Shown here: in pieces, positions 26,701 through 35,199 of the stretch
Position numbering within the stretch: position 1 is the stretch's first letter
Layout: the number at the start of each line of letters is the position of its first letter
From: Allobosea sp. BK604
Lineage (GTDB): Bacteria > Pseudomonadota > Alphaproteobacteria > Rhizobiales > Beijerinckiaceae
NCBI RefSeq assembly: GCF_004341515.1
Contig: NZ_SLZF01000005.1
Coordinates: 372,001-436,000 of the forward strand
Length of the DNA: 64,000 bases
Reading direction: 5' to 3'
Made by a program: the position numbers and the translations under genes
The notes under the pieces: model-generated
The model's database searches: none
What the model was told of the DNA's origin: nothing
What the model saw: the letters and a program-made list of their open reading frames with translations, nothing else

Positions 26701-29700
26701 CGTAATCCAAATGGGAGGATGAGTTCAGGACCAGCGATCCGAGCGTCAGAGTGCCCGGGCTCGCGCCCGGCGCGAGGCGCGCGCCATCGGCGAGCGTCAC
26801 CGCGCCCGCGATGCTGCCGGTACCGGCCAGCATGGCACCGGACGCCACGCTCACCGCCGTGTTGTCCAAGGTGCCGGTGACCCGAAGCGTGCCGCCCGAC
26901 ACCGTGGTCGCGCCGGTATAGCTGTTCGCGCCGGTCAGGATCGTCGTGCCGCTGCTGGTCGACAGCGAGGCGGTGCCCGACACATTCGAGATCGCGCCGC
27001 CGGCGGAACTGATCGCGCCGCTCAACGTGCCGTTGGTCAGCGTGCCGCCGGCGAGGCTGATGCTGTTGATCGTTTGCGCGAGGCCGCCGAGATCGAGCGT
27101 GCCGCCGGAGCCGATCGAGGTCGCGCTGCCCGGGCTGAAGGCGTTGCCGGCGCTGGCGAGCAGCGTGCCGCCGAGAATGGACGTGGTCCCGGTATAGGCG
27201 TTCGTTCCGGTCAGGGTCGTGGTGCCGGCGGTGACCGTGAGCGAGGCGGTTCCCGACAGATCCGATATGGCGCCGCCGGCGGAACTGACCGCGCCGCTCA
27301 GCACGCCATTGGTCAACGTGCCGCCAGCGAGACCGACGCTGGCGATCGTCTGCGCGAAACCGCCGAGGTCGAGCACGCCGCCGGCGCCAACCGACGTCGC
27401 GCTGGCAGCGCTCATGGCATTGGCGGCGCCGGCCAAGAGCGTGCCACCGGACACGGAGGTCGCCCCGGTATAGCCATTGGTCCCGCCGAGCGTCGTCGTG
27501 CCGGCGGTGATCGTGAGCGAGGCAGTGCCCGACAGGTCCGATATGGCGCCGCCCGTAGAGCTGATTGCACCCGTCAGCACGCCATTGGTCAGCGTGCCCC
27601 CGGCGAGGCTGACGGCGTTGATCGTTTGCGCGAGGCCGCCGAGGTCGAGCGTGCCGCCGCCAAGCGACGTCGCGCTGGCGGCACTCATGGCATTGGCGAC
27701 GCCGGCCAGCAGCGTGCCGCCGGAAACGGAGGTCGCCCCGGTGTAGCCATTGGTCCCGCTGAGCGTCGTCGTGCCGGCGGTGATCGTGAGCGAGGCGGCG
27801 CCGGACAGGTTCGCTATCGCACCGCCCGTAGAGCTGATCGCACCGGTCAGCGCGCCGTCGGTGAGCGCGCCGCCGGAGAGGCTGACGGCGTTGATCGTTT
27901 GCGCGAGGCCGCCGAGATCGAGCGTCGCGCCAGGGCTGACCGATGTCGCGCTGGCGGCGCTCATGGCGTTGGCGGCGCCAGCCAGCAGCGCGCCGCCCAA
28001 AACGGACGTGGCTCCGGTATAGGCGTTGGTCCCGGTCAGGGTCGTCGTGCCGGCCGTGGTCGTGAGCAGGGCGGCGCCCGACAATCCCGATATCGCGCCG
28101 CCCGTGGAGCTGATCGCACCGGTCAGCGCGCCGTCGGTGAGCGTGCCGCCGGAGAGGCTGATGCTGTTGATCGTCTGCGCGAAGCCGCCGAGATCGAGCG
28201 TGCCGCCGAGGGCGATCGATGTGGCGCTGCCGGCACTGAAGGCATCGGCAGCGCCGCCGAGCAGCGTACCGCCGGACACGGATGTCGCCCCGGTATAGCT
28301 ATTGGTGCCGCTGAGCGTCGTCGTGCCGGCGGTGGTCGTGAGCGCGGCGGGGCCGGACAGGCCCGATATCGCACCGCCCGCGGAGTTGATCGACCCCGTC
28401 AGCGTGCCATTGGTCAGGGTGCCGCCGGTAAGGGAGATGCTGCCGACCGTCTGCGCGAAGCCGCCGAGATTGAGCGTGCCGCCGGTCGAGATCGTGATCG
28501 GGCCGGCCGCGCCGAGCAGGTCATCGACGAGCGTGGTGACGGTGCCGCCGCTGATCAGGGTCTGGCTCGCGGCGAGCGCTCCGAGCAGCGAGAGCGTTCC
28601 GGTTCCCGTCTTGGTGAAGCTGCCCGATCCGGCGATGCCAGAGAGGGCGAGGCTTGCATCGGCCTGGATGGTTCCGCCGCTCGCCCCCAGCGTGATGAGA
28701 CGCGCGGTGGTGATGGGAGACGTGGTGCGCAATGTCCCGCCGTTCAGCGTCAAGGCGTTGGCCACCAGGCCGAGGCTGGCGTCGGACGCGATCGAGAGCG
28801 TGCCGGCATTGATCGTCCAGGCGGGCGTCAGGAGCGACGAGCCCGTCAGGGTCCAGGTGCTGCTGCCCTCCTTGGTCAGGGAGGTGATGCCGGTAAAGCT
28901 GCCGCCGCCGGCATTGACGGTGGAGACGTCGAAAATCCCCGCGCTCGCCCCGCCGAGCGCAAGCGTGGTCGTGCCGGCGCCGACGACATTGCCGGTGATA
29001 TCGTAACCGCCTTCGAGGGTGAGGCGGTTGCCCGTGCCGGAGAAGGTGATCGCGTTGGCGGGAACGCCGCCACCGCCGCCCAGCCCACCGCTGACAGTGC
29101 CAGCCACGGTGATCGTGGAGCTCGCGGCGGTGATGGCGGCGCCGCCCAGTCCGGCCGCGCCGGCAACACCGGACGCGACGGCCGCCCCGCCCACTCCGCC
29201 GTTGCCGCCGGCGCCACCCAGAACCGATGTTCCGGTCCCGACGGTCAGGGTCGCGCCTGCGGAGAGCTGGATGCCGACGCCGCCGGTGCCACCCGCACCG
29301 CCGGCCCCGCCGGTGGTCAAGGCAGCGCCGCCGGTGCCGCCCGCGCCGCCGGAGCCGCCACTAATGATCGAGCCGGCGTTCTGCAGCAGCATGCTCCCGC
29401 CGGCGATGGTCACGCCGATACCGCCCGCGGCGCCTGTGCCTCCGGCTCCGCCCGGCAGGCCGACCGCCTGCGCGGTGCCGCCGGTTCCGCCCGTTCCGCC
29501 GGCGCCGCCGATCACGCTGGACTGGATCGTCACCGTGCTGGACGAGGATACCAGCCCCGCCCCACCGCTGCCGCCGGCCGCGCCGAGACCGCCCGCCCCG
29601 CCGCTGGCGGAGGCTCCGCCGCTGCCACCGAAACCGCCCGCGCCGCCGGTGATGACGTTCAGGACCGTGAGGGAGCCGTTGGAGATTCCGACGCCGAAGG

Positions 29701-30319
29701 CGCCGCTGCCGCCGCCGCCACCGGACCCGCCGACGCCGACGGAGGAACCGCCGCCCACGCCGCCATTGCCGCCATTGCCGCCGGTCAGCGTCGCCGTCGT
29801 GCTGTAGATTTGGCCCGCGCCGCCGAGCACGGCAGCGGCACCGCCGCCGCCGCCACCACCACCGCCGCCGCCGGCAGCGACAGTCGCGTTGCCGGCCGCG
29901 CCGCCATTTCCGCCGCGGCCGCCGGCGAGCGTCGTGCCGATGGTTTGGCTCGTGAAGACGGAGAGCCCGAAGCCGCCACCGCCACCGCCGCCGCCGCCGA
30001 AGGCCCCGAGCGTGCCGGACCCGCCGGCGCCGCCATTGATGGTTCCGGCACCTCCGCTAGAGGTCGATCCGCCGCCACCGCCGCCGCCGCTACCGCTGCC
30101 GGAGGCGGTGACGCCGCCACCGCCGCCGCCCAGGCCGAGCGACGCACCGCCCGCACCGCCCGCGCCCGTGGCGCCGCATCCGGTGCCCGCGGTTTGTCCG
30201 GAGGCATTGTTGCCATCAGGGCAAACAGCCAAGGCCTGCGGCTGCGGGATCAGCAGAACAAGCGGGAGGGCGGTGCCGGCAAGCAGCAGCGCTCGGAAAG
30301 GATGCGAAGCGTATCCCAT
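23714..30319 (-). CDS. Giant autotransporter (type V secretion) with Gly-rich N-terminus and tandem passenger repeats
   Basis: A 2201-residue surface protein. Order of parts: Sec signal peptide (about 1-31, RALLLAGTALPLVLLIPQPQALA); glycine-rich low-complexity region (about 36-430, GGAGGTGG-like); six tandem ~91-residue repeats (about 610-1146); more autotransporter-associated repeats of the TLTGANSYAGGTTI type; a Pro/Thr-rich linker (about 1790-1810); and a C-terminal autotransporter beta-barrel (about 1920-2201) ending in the aromatic residue of LAVRF. The passenger is expected to form a long beta-helix outside the outer membrane. An in-frame ATG at 30346 would add nine basic residues. No protease or adhesin catalytic motif was recognised, so the role (adhesion, aggregation) is inferred. 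Confidence 0.93.
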   Translation of the reverse strand: MGYASHPFRALLLAGTALPLVLLIPQPQALAVCPDGNNASGQTAGTGCGATGAGGAGGASLGLGGGGGGVTASGSGSGGGGGGGSTSSGGAGTINGGAGGSGTLGAFGGGGGGGGGFGLSVFTSQTIGTTLAGGRGGNGGAAGNATVAAGGGGGGGGGGGAAAVLGGAGQIYSTTATLTGGNGGNGGVGGGSSVGVGGSGGGGGSGAFGVGISNGSLTVLNVITGGAGGFGGSGGASASGGAGGLGAAGGSGGAGLVSSSSTVTIQSSVIGGAGGTGGTGGTAQAVGLPGGAGGTGAAGGIGVTIAGGSMLLQNAGSIISGGSGGAGGTGGAALTTGGAGGAGGTGGVGIQLSAGATLTVGTGTSVLGGAGGNGGVGGAAVASGVAGAAGLGGAAITAASSTITVAGTVSGGLGGGGGVPANAITFSGTGNRLTLEGGYDITGNVVGAGTTTLALGGASAGIFDVSTVNAGGGSFTGITSLTKEGSSTWTLTGSSLLTPAWTINAGTLSIASDASLGLVANALTLNGGTLRTTSPITTARLITLGASGGTIQADASLALSGIAGSGSFTKTGTGTLSLLGALAASQTLISGGTVTTLVDDLLGAAGPITISTGGTLNLGGFAQTVGSISLTGGTLTNGTLTGSINSAGGAISGLSGPAALTTTAGTTTLSGTNSYTGATSVSGGTLLGGAADAFSAGSATSIALGGTLDLGGFAQTINSISLSGGTLTDGALTGAISSTGGAISGLSGAALLTTTAGTTTLTGTNAYTGATSVLGGALLAGAANAMSAASATSVSPGATLDLGGLAQTINAVSLSGGALTDGALTGAISSTGGAIANLSGAASLTITAGTTTLSGTNGYTGATSVSGGTLLAGVANAMSAASATSLGGGTLDLGGLAQTINAVSLAGGTLTNGVLTGAISSTGGAISDLSGTASLTITAGTTTLGGTNGYTGATSVSGGTLLAGAANAMSAASATSVGAGGVLDLGGFAQTIASVGLAGGTLTNGVLSGAVSSAGGAISDLSGTASLTVTAGTTTLTGTNAYTGTTSILGGTLLASAGNAFSPGSATSIGSGGTLDLGGLAQTINSISLAGGTLTNGTLSGAISSAGGAISNVSGTASLSTSSGTTILTGANSYTGATTVSGGTLRVTGTLDNTAVSVASGAMLAGTGSIAGAVTLADGARLAPGASPGTLTLGSLVLNSSSHLDYELGTPGVVGGGVNDLVSVNGNLTLDGIINIAPQPGFSAGTYRLFDYGAALINNGLDMGIVPAGYSFSVETATLNQVNLVASRDGLQFWNGATTTPDGTVHGGSGTWNAADTNWTNATGTARDSWNSLTAVFAGPAGGTVTIASDQQIAGLQFATDGYVLSGPGALLVGGAGAELRIDPGLSATIDAVIAGAGGVTKTGAGTIVLGAVNTYAGGTAINAGTLQVSADANLGALAGGLTFNGGTLATTASFTTARAVTLAAAGGFDVAGGTQLRLDGAVSGTGSLDKQGTGTLVLTGTNSYGGGTTISAGTLQLGAGGTTGSITGDVVNNGTLAFNRSDAVSFAGAISGAGSLAKLGAGTLTLTGANSYAGGTTIAAGTLIGSATSFGSGAILDNAALIIDQPVDAGFANAINGSGSFTKTGAGNLNLTGTSGLTGQTTVAAGKLSVNGSLAGSAITVLSGASLGGNGALGATTVLAGGTIAPGNSIGTITINGNLLLAPGSTYAVEIAGDGSSDRIIVTGSATVTGSNVTIAALDPQTSYTNGQHYTILTAAGGVVGSFAGVTTNSAFLDLALDTSSGEVGLSIQVKGSNPGTPTDPGTPPVAPPVTPPAVFQTVAQTPNQYATAVGLNSLPQVGGTLALYNSLLMLDAASARSAFDLLSGEIHASARTALVEESSLLRSAAIDRLRSAFGSVGAAPMATMNYGFTADLAPAVKGPLPRLATERFAVWGQGYGSWGRTDSDRNAQKLTRSTGGFLIGADVAAFDTMRFGLLAGYSRSEFDAKGRLSSGESDNYHIGLYGGGQWGALGLRAGASYTWHDVETSRTVAFAGFGNSLKSDYNAGTAQVFGELGYRFDVGQVALEPFAGLAYVNLHTDGFNETGGIAALSGRSDDTSVGYSTLGLRASTSFALSGMDLTLRGGLAWRHAFGDVDPQATLAFAGANPFTVSGLPIARNAALIEAGLDVAISKSATLGVSYTGQLAQDAQDHAFKANLAVRF
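26880..28490 (-). repeat. Six tandem ~273-bp coding repeats in the autotransporter
   Basis: Each unit encodes about 91 residues with the pattern TLDLGGxAQTI, SLxGGTLTNGxLTGAISS, TTTLxGTNxYTGATSV and GGTLLAGAANAMS. Spacing between equivalent positions is 270-276 bp. The middle units are the most alike at DNA level, which suggests recent unequal crossing-over; the first and last units are more diverged. Confidence 0.85.
29040..30210 (-). repeat. Glycine-rich low-complexity coding region
   Basis: About 390 codons dominated by GGC/GGT/GCC, encoding short GGAGGxGG and GGTGG units. It is the N-terminal passenger part of the autotransporter. The composition also produces long meaningless frames on the opposite strand. 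Confidence 0.8.
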
Positions 30320-30834
30320 GTGAAACCTTATCCGGCGAAGGGGCATGCCCTCGTGGTGCGTCGTCACAACCTTGCCCCAAGATGGAACGCACGGGATCGG
30401 TCGCTGCAAAGCTAGATTGGATGAAAGACTTAACCTAACGCAATATCGCTTACGCCCGAGTCGAGCTGTTCGACCACGCCGACTCATCGTTCAAACAGCC
30501 CATAGTTGCGGCTGGCACAAAAAAGGCAAAGGCATAGCGACCGATTTCGGCCGCTGAATGCCTAGAGCATTTCCGCGTTTCTTCGAATCGCTAAAATGCT
30601 CTAAGCTTTTGTTTTATCACATTTTCTTTACGCGAACCGGTGTCCACTTCGCTCGAAAATGATCTAGGGTCTGTCCTCATATTGGAGCGTGTCGTGACGC
30701 GGGGCATTTTGCCCCGGGGGCAGGAGCGTGGCTGCCGCAAACCGCCCGGTTTGCAAGGCCGCGCGGCGCACCAGCCGGGCAAAAGGCCCGCGCACCTGCG
30801 GGGTCGGGCGAAAATGGCCGACTGCTGCGCCGGT
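30320..30834. other. Intergenic region upstream of the autotransporter
   Basis: It holds the presumptive autotransporter promoter, which I could not place with confidence, an AT-richer stretch near 30410-30540 and the palindromic element at 30562-30667. No gene is supported. Confidence 0.4.
30562..30667. repeat. Dispersed palindromic element, copy R2
   Basis: It begins CTAGAGCATTTCCGCG and ends CGAAAATGATCTAG, sharing with R1 the core CTTTACGCGAACCGGTGTCC and the terminal inverted repeats. The middle carries the variant AAGCTTTTGTTTTATCACA, also found (inverted) in R5. Confidence 0.82.
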
Positions 30835-31530
30835 TCAGACGAAGCCGCATCCCGCGCGCAGCCGGGCATGATGCTCCGAGGTCAGAAGGCCCAGCAATGA
30901 CAAGGCCGCATCGCGCTGCGACGAGGACGCTATGATCCCGGCCGTATAAAGCGTCTTCAGATCGAAACCGCGTGGAAGCGTTGCCGCAACCATGACGCCC
31001 GGCGTCATCCTGATCTCGGTGACCTGCGTGCAACCGATCGCCCTCGCCTCGGCGGCGGCGGCCAGGGCGCGCATCGCGGTCGCGCCATTCGGGAAGGTTC
31101 GCAAGCGGGACGAAACCTCCGAAGCGATTCCGAGGCGCCTGAGGACATCGGCGAAATGAACGCCGGCCGTGGCCTGTTCCGGGTCGGGAAAATAGATCGC
31201 ATCGGCGGCGAGCAAGGCCGCGCGCAGCGAGGCTTCGTCTGCCACGGCGGGCGCCGGAGTGTCGTCGCGCACCGCGATTGCGGTTTCGACGCCGCCGAGA
31301 TCGACAATCGTCTGGGGCATCACGACGCCCTCCCCACCGAGCGCCCGCACGATCGCCGAGGTCAGGATCACCAGATCCGTCAGGTGGCCAGCGGCCAGCC
31401 TGGCGCGCATGGCGCCGACCGCTCCGAATACGCCGTCGATCTCGTAGCCGGAGGCTGCAGTGAATTCGGCTTCCAGCGCCTTGACGAGGCCCTGGGCCGC
31501 GCCACCGCTGAGAATACTGAGTTTTGGCAC
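30835..31530 (-). CDS. ModA-like substrate-binding-domain protein without a signal peptide
   Basis: A 231-residue protein of the molybdate-binding-protein-like (PBP II) fold, from GTG at 31530: PKLSILSGGAAQGLVKALEAEF. GGAGT about 6 nt upstream overlaps the stop of the molybdopterin-subunit gene, which fixes the start. There is no signal peptide, so the protein should remain cytoplasmic. It is the last gene of the hydroxylase operon. The ligand is unknown: a role in molybdenum-cofactor insertion or substrate sensing for the adjacent hydroxylase is possible but unproved. Confidence 0.82.
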   Translation of the reverse strand: MPKLSILSGGAAQGLVKALEAEFTAASGYEIDGVFGAVGAMRARLAAGHLTDLVILTSAIVRALGGEGVVMPQTIVDLGGVETAIAVRDDTPAPAVADEASLRAALLAADAIYFPDPEQATAGVHFADVLRRLGIASEVSSRLRTFPNGATAMRALAAAAEARAIGCTQVTEIRMTPGVMVAATLPRGFDLKTLYTAGIIASSSQRDAALSLLGLLTSEHHARLRAGCGFV

Positions 31531-31534
31531 TTGG

Positions 31535-33658
31535 CTACTCCATTGCCGCAATGATGCGGTCGCGCGTGATCGGCATCTGCCTGACCCGGACACCGAGTGC
31601 GGCATGGACCGCGTTGGCGAGGGCAGCAGCCACCGGTCCCTGCGCCGCCTCGCCCGCGCCGAGCGGCGGCAGTTCCGGGCGTGGCACGATCTCGACCCTG
31701 GCCGCCGGGACCTCGCTGAAGCGCAGGATCGGATAGCTCTCCCAGGAGCCGCTCGTGACCTCGTCCCGGCTGAAGCCGACCGCCTCCTTCAGCGTCCAGC
31801 TCGTCGCCTGGATGGCGCCGCCCTCGATCTGGTTGACCACGCCATCGGGGTTGATCGCTTCGCCGACATCGACCGCGATCCAGAGCTGCGTCGCGCGCGG
31901 CTCCGCCTCGACATCGACCTCGGCGACGACGGCGCAATACGCACCGCTGTTCTTGTAGCGTGCCATCGCGAGCCCGCGGCCGCGCCCGTCCGGGATGGTG
32001 GCGCTGCCCCAGTCCGCCATGGCCGCCGCGCGCTCCAGCACGCAACGGGCGCGCTCGTCCGCGAGATGGCGCAGCCGGTAGGCGAGCGCATCCTCGCCGA
32101 GCTCATGGGCGATCTCGTCCATGAAGGATTCGATCGCGAAGACATTGCCGAAGGCGCCGAGCGCGCGCATCGAGGAGGTGCGCAGCGGCATGGTCAGCAG
32201 GCGGTTCTTGGCGATGTGCCAGCGCGGAAAATCGTAGATCGGCACCGCGTTGCGCTGGGCGCCGCCACCGGTCGCCAGTCCGGGATCCTGCGCGATATAG
32301 CGCGGGAACGGCTGCGCCAGGTCGAAGGCCGCAAGCAGGGCCGGCGTCTCCGCCCTCCCCGGCCGCGCGACATAGCCATTGCTCCAGATCTCGTGCCGCC
32401 AGCCGAGGATGTCGCCATTCGCCGAGAGATCGGCGGCGATCTCGATCGCCATCGCCGCACCGAAGGGCGCACAGGCCAGTTCGTCGGCCCGCGACCAGCG
32501 CACACGCACCCGCCTGCCCTCGACCGCCCGCGCCAGAAGCGCCGCGTCGAGCGCGACGTCGTCGGCGCCGTTATGGCCGTAGCAGCCCGCGCCTTCGGCA
32601 TGGCCGACCTCGATCCGGTCGACCGGGACGCCGAAGACCAGCGCGAGGTCGGCCCGCAGATTGAAGACGCCCTGGCTGTGGCTGAGGACGTGCAGATCAT
32701 CTCCCGTCCAGGTGGCGATGGCGCAGGACGGCGCGATCGAGGCATGGGCCAGATAGGGCTTCACATAAGACCGCGTCAGGCTGCGCGCTCCTGGTGGCGC
32801 CGCGCCCTCGCCGCGCAAGTCGACGACGGAGGCGTCCGCCGGCTGACGCTTGAGCCAGCCTGCCAGGTCATGCGCGTCCGGCAAGTCAAAGCCACCGGAC
32901 CATTGCGCAGCGGCAGCGTGCCGGCTCAACGCCGCCTCCGCCTGCTCCTCCGTCTCGCAGACGACACCGACGAAGCTGCCGTCGCGCACCAGGGAAACCA
33001 GGCCGGGGATATCGGCCAGGCGGCCTTCGTCGAGCGCCGACAGGGACGCGCCCGGCCGCGGCGGCCGCAGGACGCGGCCATGCAGCATCCCCGGCAGCAC
33101 GAGATCATGGATGAAGGGCCGTGTCCCGAAGACCTTGCCGGGAATGTCGATGCGTTCGACCGAATGTCCGGCAAGGGAACGCCGGGCCACGGCCTTGGCG
33201 CGCACCGCGGGATCGGCCTCGCGCGCCAGCGAGACCTGGTCCGCAAGCTCCCAATAGCTCGTGGCCAGGTTGCCGGGCCCGGAGATGACGCCGTCCTCGA
33301 CCGCCAGCGCCGCTGCATCGAGCGAGAATTGCCGCGCCGCTTCGGCCAGGAACAGCGCCCTCGCCTGCGCCGCGACCTGGCGGACCGACATGCCGCAATC
33401 GGAGACGGAGAGGCTGCCCGAGGTCACGCCTTCGTTCGGGCTCAGCGCCGTGTGGGCCGGCACGAGCCGAACGCGATCGATCGCGATGTCGAGTTCATCG
33501 GCGCAGATCTGCGCGAGAACGGTCAGGATGCCCTGGCCGATCTCGACCTTGCCGGGCGAGAGCGTGACATGGCCCTCGGAGGAGATGCCGAGCCAGCGGT
33601 CGAGCCGGGGCGTCGCCCGCAGGCCGGCCGGGAGCGCGGGCGGCGCGGTGGCGCTCAT
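31535..33658 (-). CDS. Xanthine dehydrogenase family molybdopterin-binding subunit (isoquinoline 1-oxidoreductase-like)
   Basis: A 707-residue large subunit of a molybdenum hydroxylase. GKVEIGQGILTVLAQICADEL near the N-terminus and the C-terminal PPLGAGEAAQGPVAAALANAV, containing the GxGE active-site motif, are characteristic; the IorB-like subfamily is suggested by length and the SGSLSVSDCG segment. It overlaps the 2Fe-2S subunit gene by 4 bp. No FAD subunit gene is nearby, as in the two-subunit IorAB-type enzymes, where electrons leave via a cytochrome or other acceptor. No Tat signal was seen at this start. The substrate is probably a heteroaromatic or aldehyde; not determinable here. Confidence 0.92.
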   Translation of the reverse strand: MSATAPPALPAGLRATPRLDRWLGISSEGHVTLSPGKVEIGQGILTVLAQICADELDIAIDRVRLVPAHTALSPNEGVTSGSLSVSDCGMSVRQVAAQARALFLAEAARQFSLDAAALAVEDGVISGPGNLATSYWELADQVSLAREADPAVRAKAVARRSLAGHSVERIDIPGKVFGTRPFIHDLVLPGMLHGRVLRPPRPGASLSALDEGRLADIPGLVSLVRDGSFVGVVCETEEQAEAALSRHAAAAQWSGGFDLPDAHDLAGWLKRQPADASVVDLRGEGAAPPGARSLTRSYVKPYLAHASIAPSCAIATWTGDDLHVLSHSQGVFNLRADLALVFGVPVDRIEVGHAEGAGCYGHNGADDVALDAALLARAVEGRRVRVRWSRADELACAPFGAAMAIEIAADLSANGDILGWRHEIWSNGYVARPGRAETPALLAAFDLAQPFPRYIAQDPGLATGGGAQRNAVPIYDFPRWHIAKNRLLTMPLRTSSMRALGAFGNVFAIESFMDEIAHELGEDALAYRLRHLADERARCVLERAAAMADWGSATIPDGRGRGLAMARYKNSGAYCAVVAEVDVEAEPRATQLWIAVDVGEAINPDGVVNQIEGGAIQATSWTLKEAVGFSRDEVTSGSWESYPILRFSEVPAARVEIVPRPELPPLGAGEAAQGPVAAALANAVHAALGVRVRQMPITRDRIIAAME

Positions 33659-34134
33659 GGCGCGCCTGCCCGCATCTCGACCGCTGCCCGCTGCACGGCC
33701 CGGACGATCCGGTTATGCGCCCCGCAGCGGCACAGATTCGGATCGAGCGCGGCGCGGATCGCGCTCTCGCTGGGGTCGTGGTCCCGCGCCAGCAGCGCCG
33801 CCGCGCTGATCATGATGCCGGAGATGCAATAGCCGCACTGCATCGCCTGCTCCGCGATCAGCGCCGATTGCAGCGGATGCGGCGCGGCGACCGTGCCGAG
33901 GCCTTCCACCGTCGTGATCGCACGGCCCGCGACCGACCAGAGCGGCGTGTCGCAGGAAGGCACCGGCTGACCGTCGACGAGAACCCGGCAGGCGCCGCAC
34001 AGGCCCTCGCCGCAGCCGAAGCGCGCGGCCTTCAGGCCGAGCTCGGTCCGCAGCACGTCGAGTAGCATCGCCCCCGGTGCGGAGGCGATGCTGCGGGCCG
34101 TGCCATTCACCACTAGCGTGGTTTCGCCGCCCAT
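33655..34134 (-). CDS. (2Fe-2S)-binding subunit of a molybdenum hydroxylase
   Basis: A 159-residue two-cluster iron-sulfur subunit. The plant-ferredoxin-like cluster ligands are Cys41, Cys46, Cys49 (CGEGLCGAC) and Cys61. The second cluster uses Cys100, Cys103 (CGYC) and Cys135, Cys137 (CRC). All eight cysteines are present, so the protein should be functional. It transfers electrons from the molybdopterin subunit, whose gene overlaps its end by 4 bp. The TctC-type gene upstream ends only 4 bp before it. Confidence 0.95.
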   Translation of the reverse strand: MGGETTLVVNGTARSIASAPGAMLLDVLRTELGLKAARFGCGEGLCGACRVLVDGQPVPSCDTPLWSVAGRAITTVEGLGTVAAPHPLQSALIAEQAMQCGYCISGIMISAAALLARDHDPSESAIRAALDPNLCRCGAHNRIVRAVQRAAVEMRAGAP

Positions 34135-34138
34135 GGCG

Positions 34139-35107
34139 TCAGTTGACCTTGATATTGGCCAGTTCGATGACCTTGGCCCATTTGGCGATGTCGGCCTTGA
34201 TGAACTCGCCGAACTGCGCCGGGCTCATATCCATCGCGACCGTGCCCTGCTTGCCCCATTCCGCCTTCACCTCCGGGCGCGCCTGGGCCTTGCGGATCTC
34301 GGCATTGAGCAGGTCGATGACCGGCTGCGGCGTTCCGGCCGGGGCCATGAAGCCGAGCCAGATGGTCGCCTCGAAATCCTTCAGCCCGGCTTCCGCCGCC
34401 GTCGGTACGTCAGGCAGCAGGGCCGAGCGGGTGGCGCCGGTGGTCGCGAGCGCGCGGACCTGGCCGGCGGCGATGGTCGGGACCATGGTGGTGACGGAAT
34501 CGATCATCATCTGGACATGGCCGCCGATCACGTTGGTGCGCGCCTCGCCGCTGCTGCGATGCGGCACATGGACGATATCGGTTCCGCTCAAGGCCTTGAA
34601 GCCTTCGCCGGCGAGATGATAGGGCGTGCCGACGCCCGAGGAGGCATAGTTCAACGCCTTCGGCTTGGCCTTTGCCAGCGCGATGAATTCCGGCAGCGTC
34701 GTCGCCTGGATGGTCGGATTGACGACGATCACCAAGTCGGCGGAATTGACCGGCGCGATCGGGACGAGATCCTTGGTCAGGCTATAGCCCTTGTTCGGGA
34801 CCAGCGTCTCGTTGGCCGTATGCGTGTTCGACATCATCAGCAGCGTATAGCCGTCCGGCGTCGCCCGCGCCGCCTCCACCGTGCCGATGACGGCGCCGGC
34901 TCCCGGCTTGTTCTCGATCGTGAAGGGCTGCTTCAGCGCCTCCGACAATTGCTGGCCGATCGCACGCGCATAGATATCGGCCGGGCCGCCGGCGCCGAAG
35001 GGCACGATGACCCTGACGCCGTGGCTCGGATAGGACTGGGCCGCCGCTGTTGCGGCAAGACCCAGCGATGCCGCAAGGGCAACGCACAGAACTCCGATCG
35101 AACGCAT
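34139..35107 (-). CDS. Tripartite tricarboxylate transporter substrate-binding protein (Bug/TctC family)
   Basis: A 322-residue periplasmic binding protein with a Sec signal (MRSIGVLCVALAASLGLAATAAAQ). Family signatures are YPSHGVRVIVPFGAGGPADIYARAIGQQL and YTLLMMSNTHTANETL. GGGGAGG is present before the ATG. No TctA/TctB membrane genes are in the window, so it is an orphan binding protein, common for this family. It sits between a fumarylacetoacetase-family gene and the molybdenum-hydroxylase genes, so the ligand may be the operon's aromatic or carboxylate substrate. Confidence 0.93.
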   Translation of the reverse strand: MRSIGVLCVALAASLGLAATAAAQSYPSHGVRVIVPFGAGGPADIYARAIGQQLSEALKQPFTIENKPGAGAVIGTVEAARATPDGYTLLMMSNTHTANETLVPNKGYSLTKDLVPIAPVNSADLVIVVNPTIQATTLPEFIALAKAKPKALNYASSGVGTPYHLAGEGFKALSGTDIVHVPHRSSGEARTNVIGGHVQMMIDSVTTMVPTIAAGQVRALATTGATRSALLPDVPTAAEAGLKDFEATIWLGFMAPAGTPQPVIDLLNAEIRKAQARPEVKAEWGKQGTVAMDMSPAQFGEFIKADIAKWAKVIELANIKVN

Positions 35108-35199
35108 CCTTTTCCTCCCCGAGATGAGCCGCTTTTCGCGGCGTTTTTCGCAATTGCGGCTTCAGGTGGCCTGTACCGCTTCAGGTGACTTGCGCGGCT

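Noticed and set aside
26880..28490. Regular repeats that might be a CRISPR array
   Set aside because: The period is 270-276 bp, the units are coding and in frame, and there are no short direct repeats with unique spacers.
24713..30415. Very long open frames on the plus strand opposite the autotransporter (up to about 1100 codons)
   Set aside because: They mirror the GC-rich repeat codons of the real gene, are rich in Arg/Gly/Ala without any domain, and lack ribosome-binding sites.
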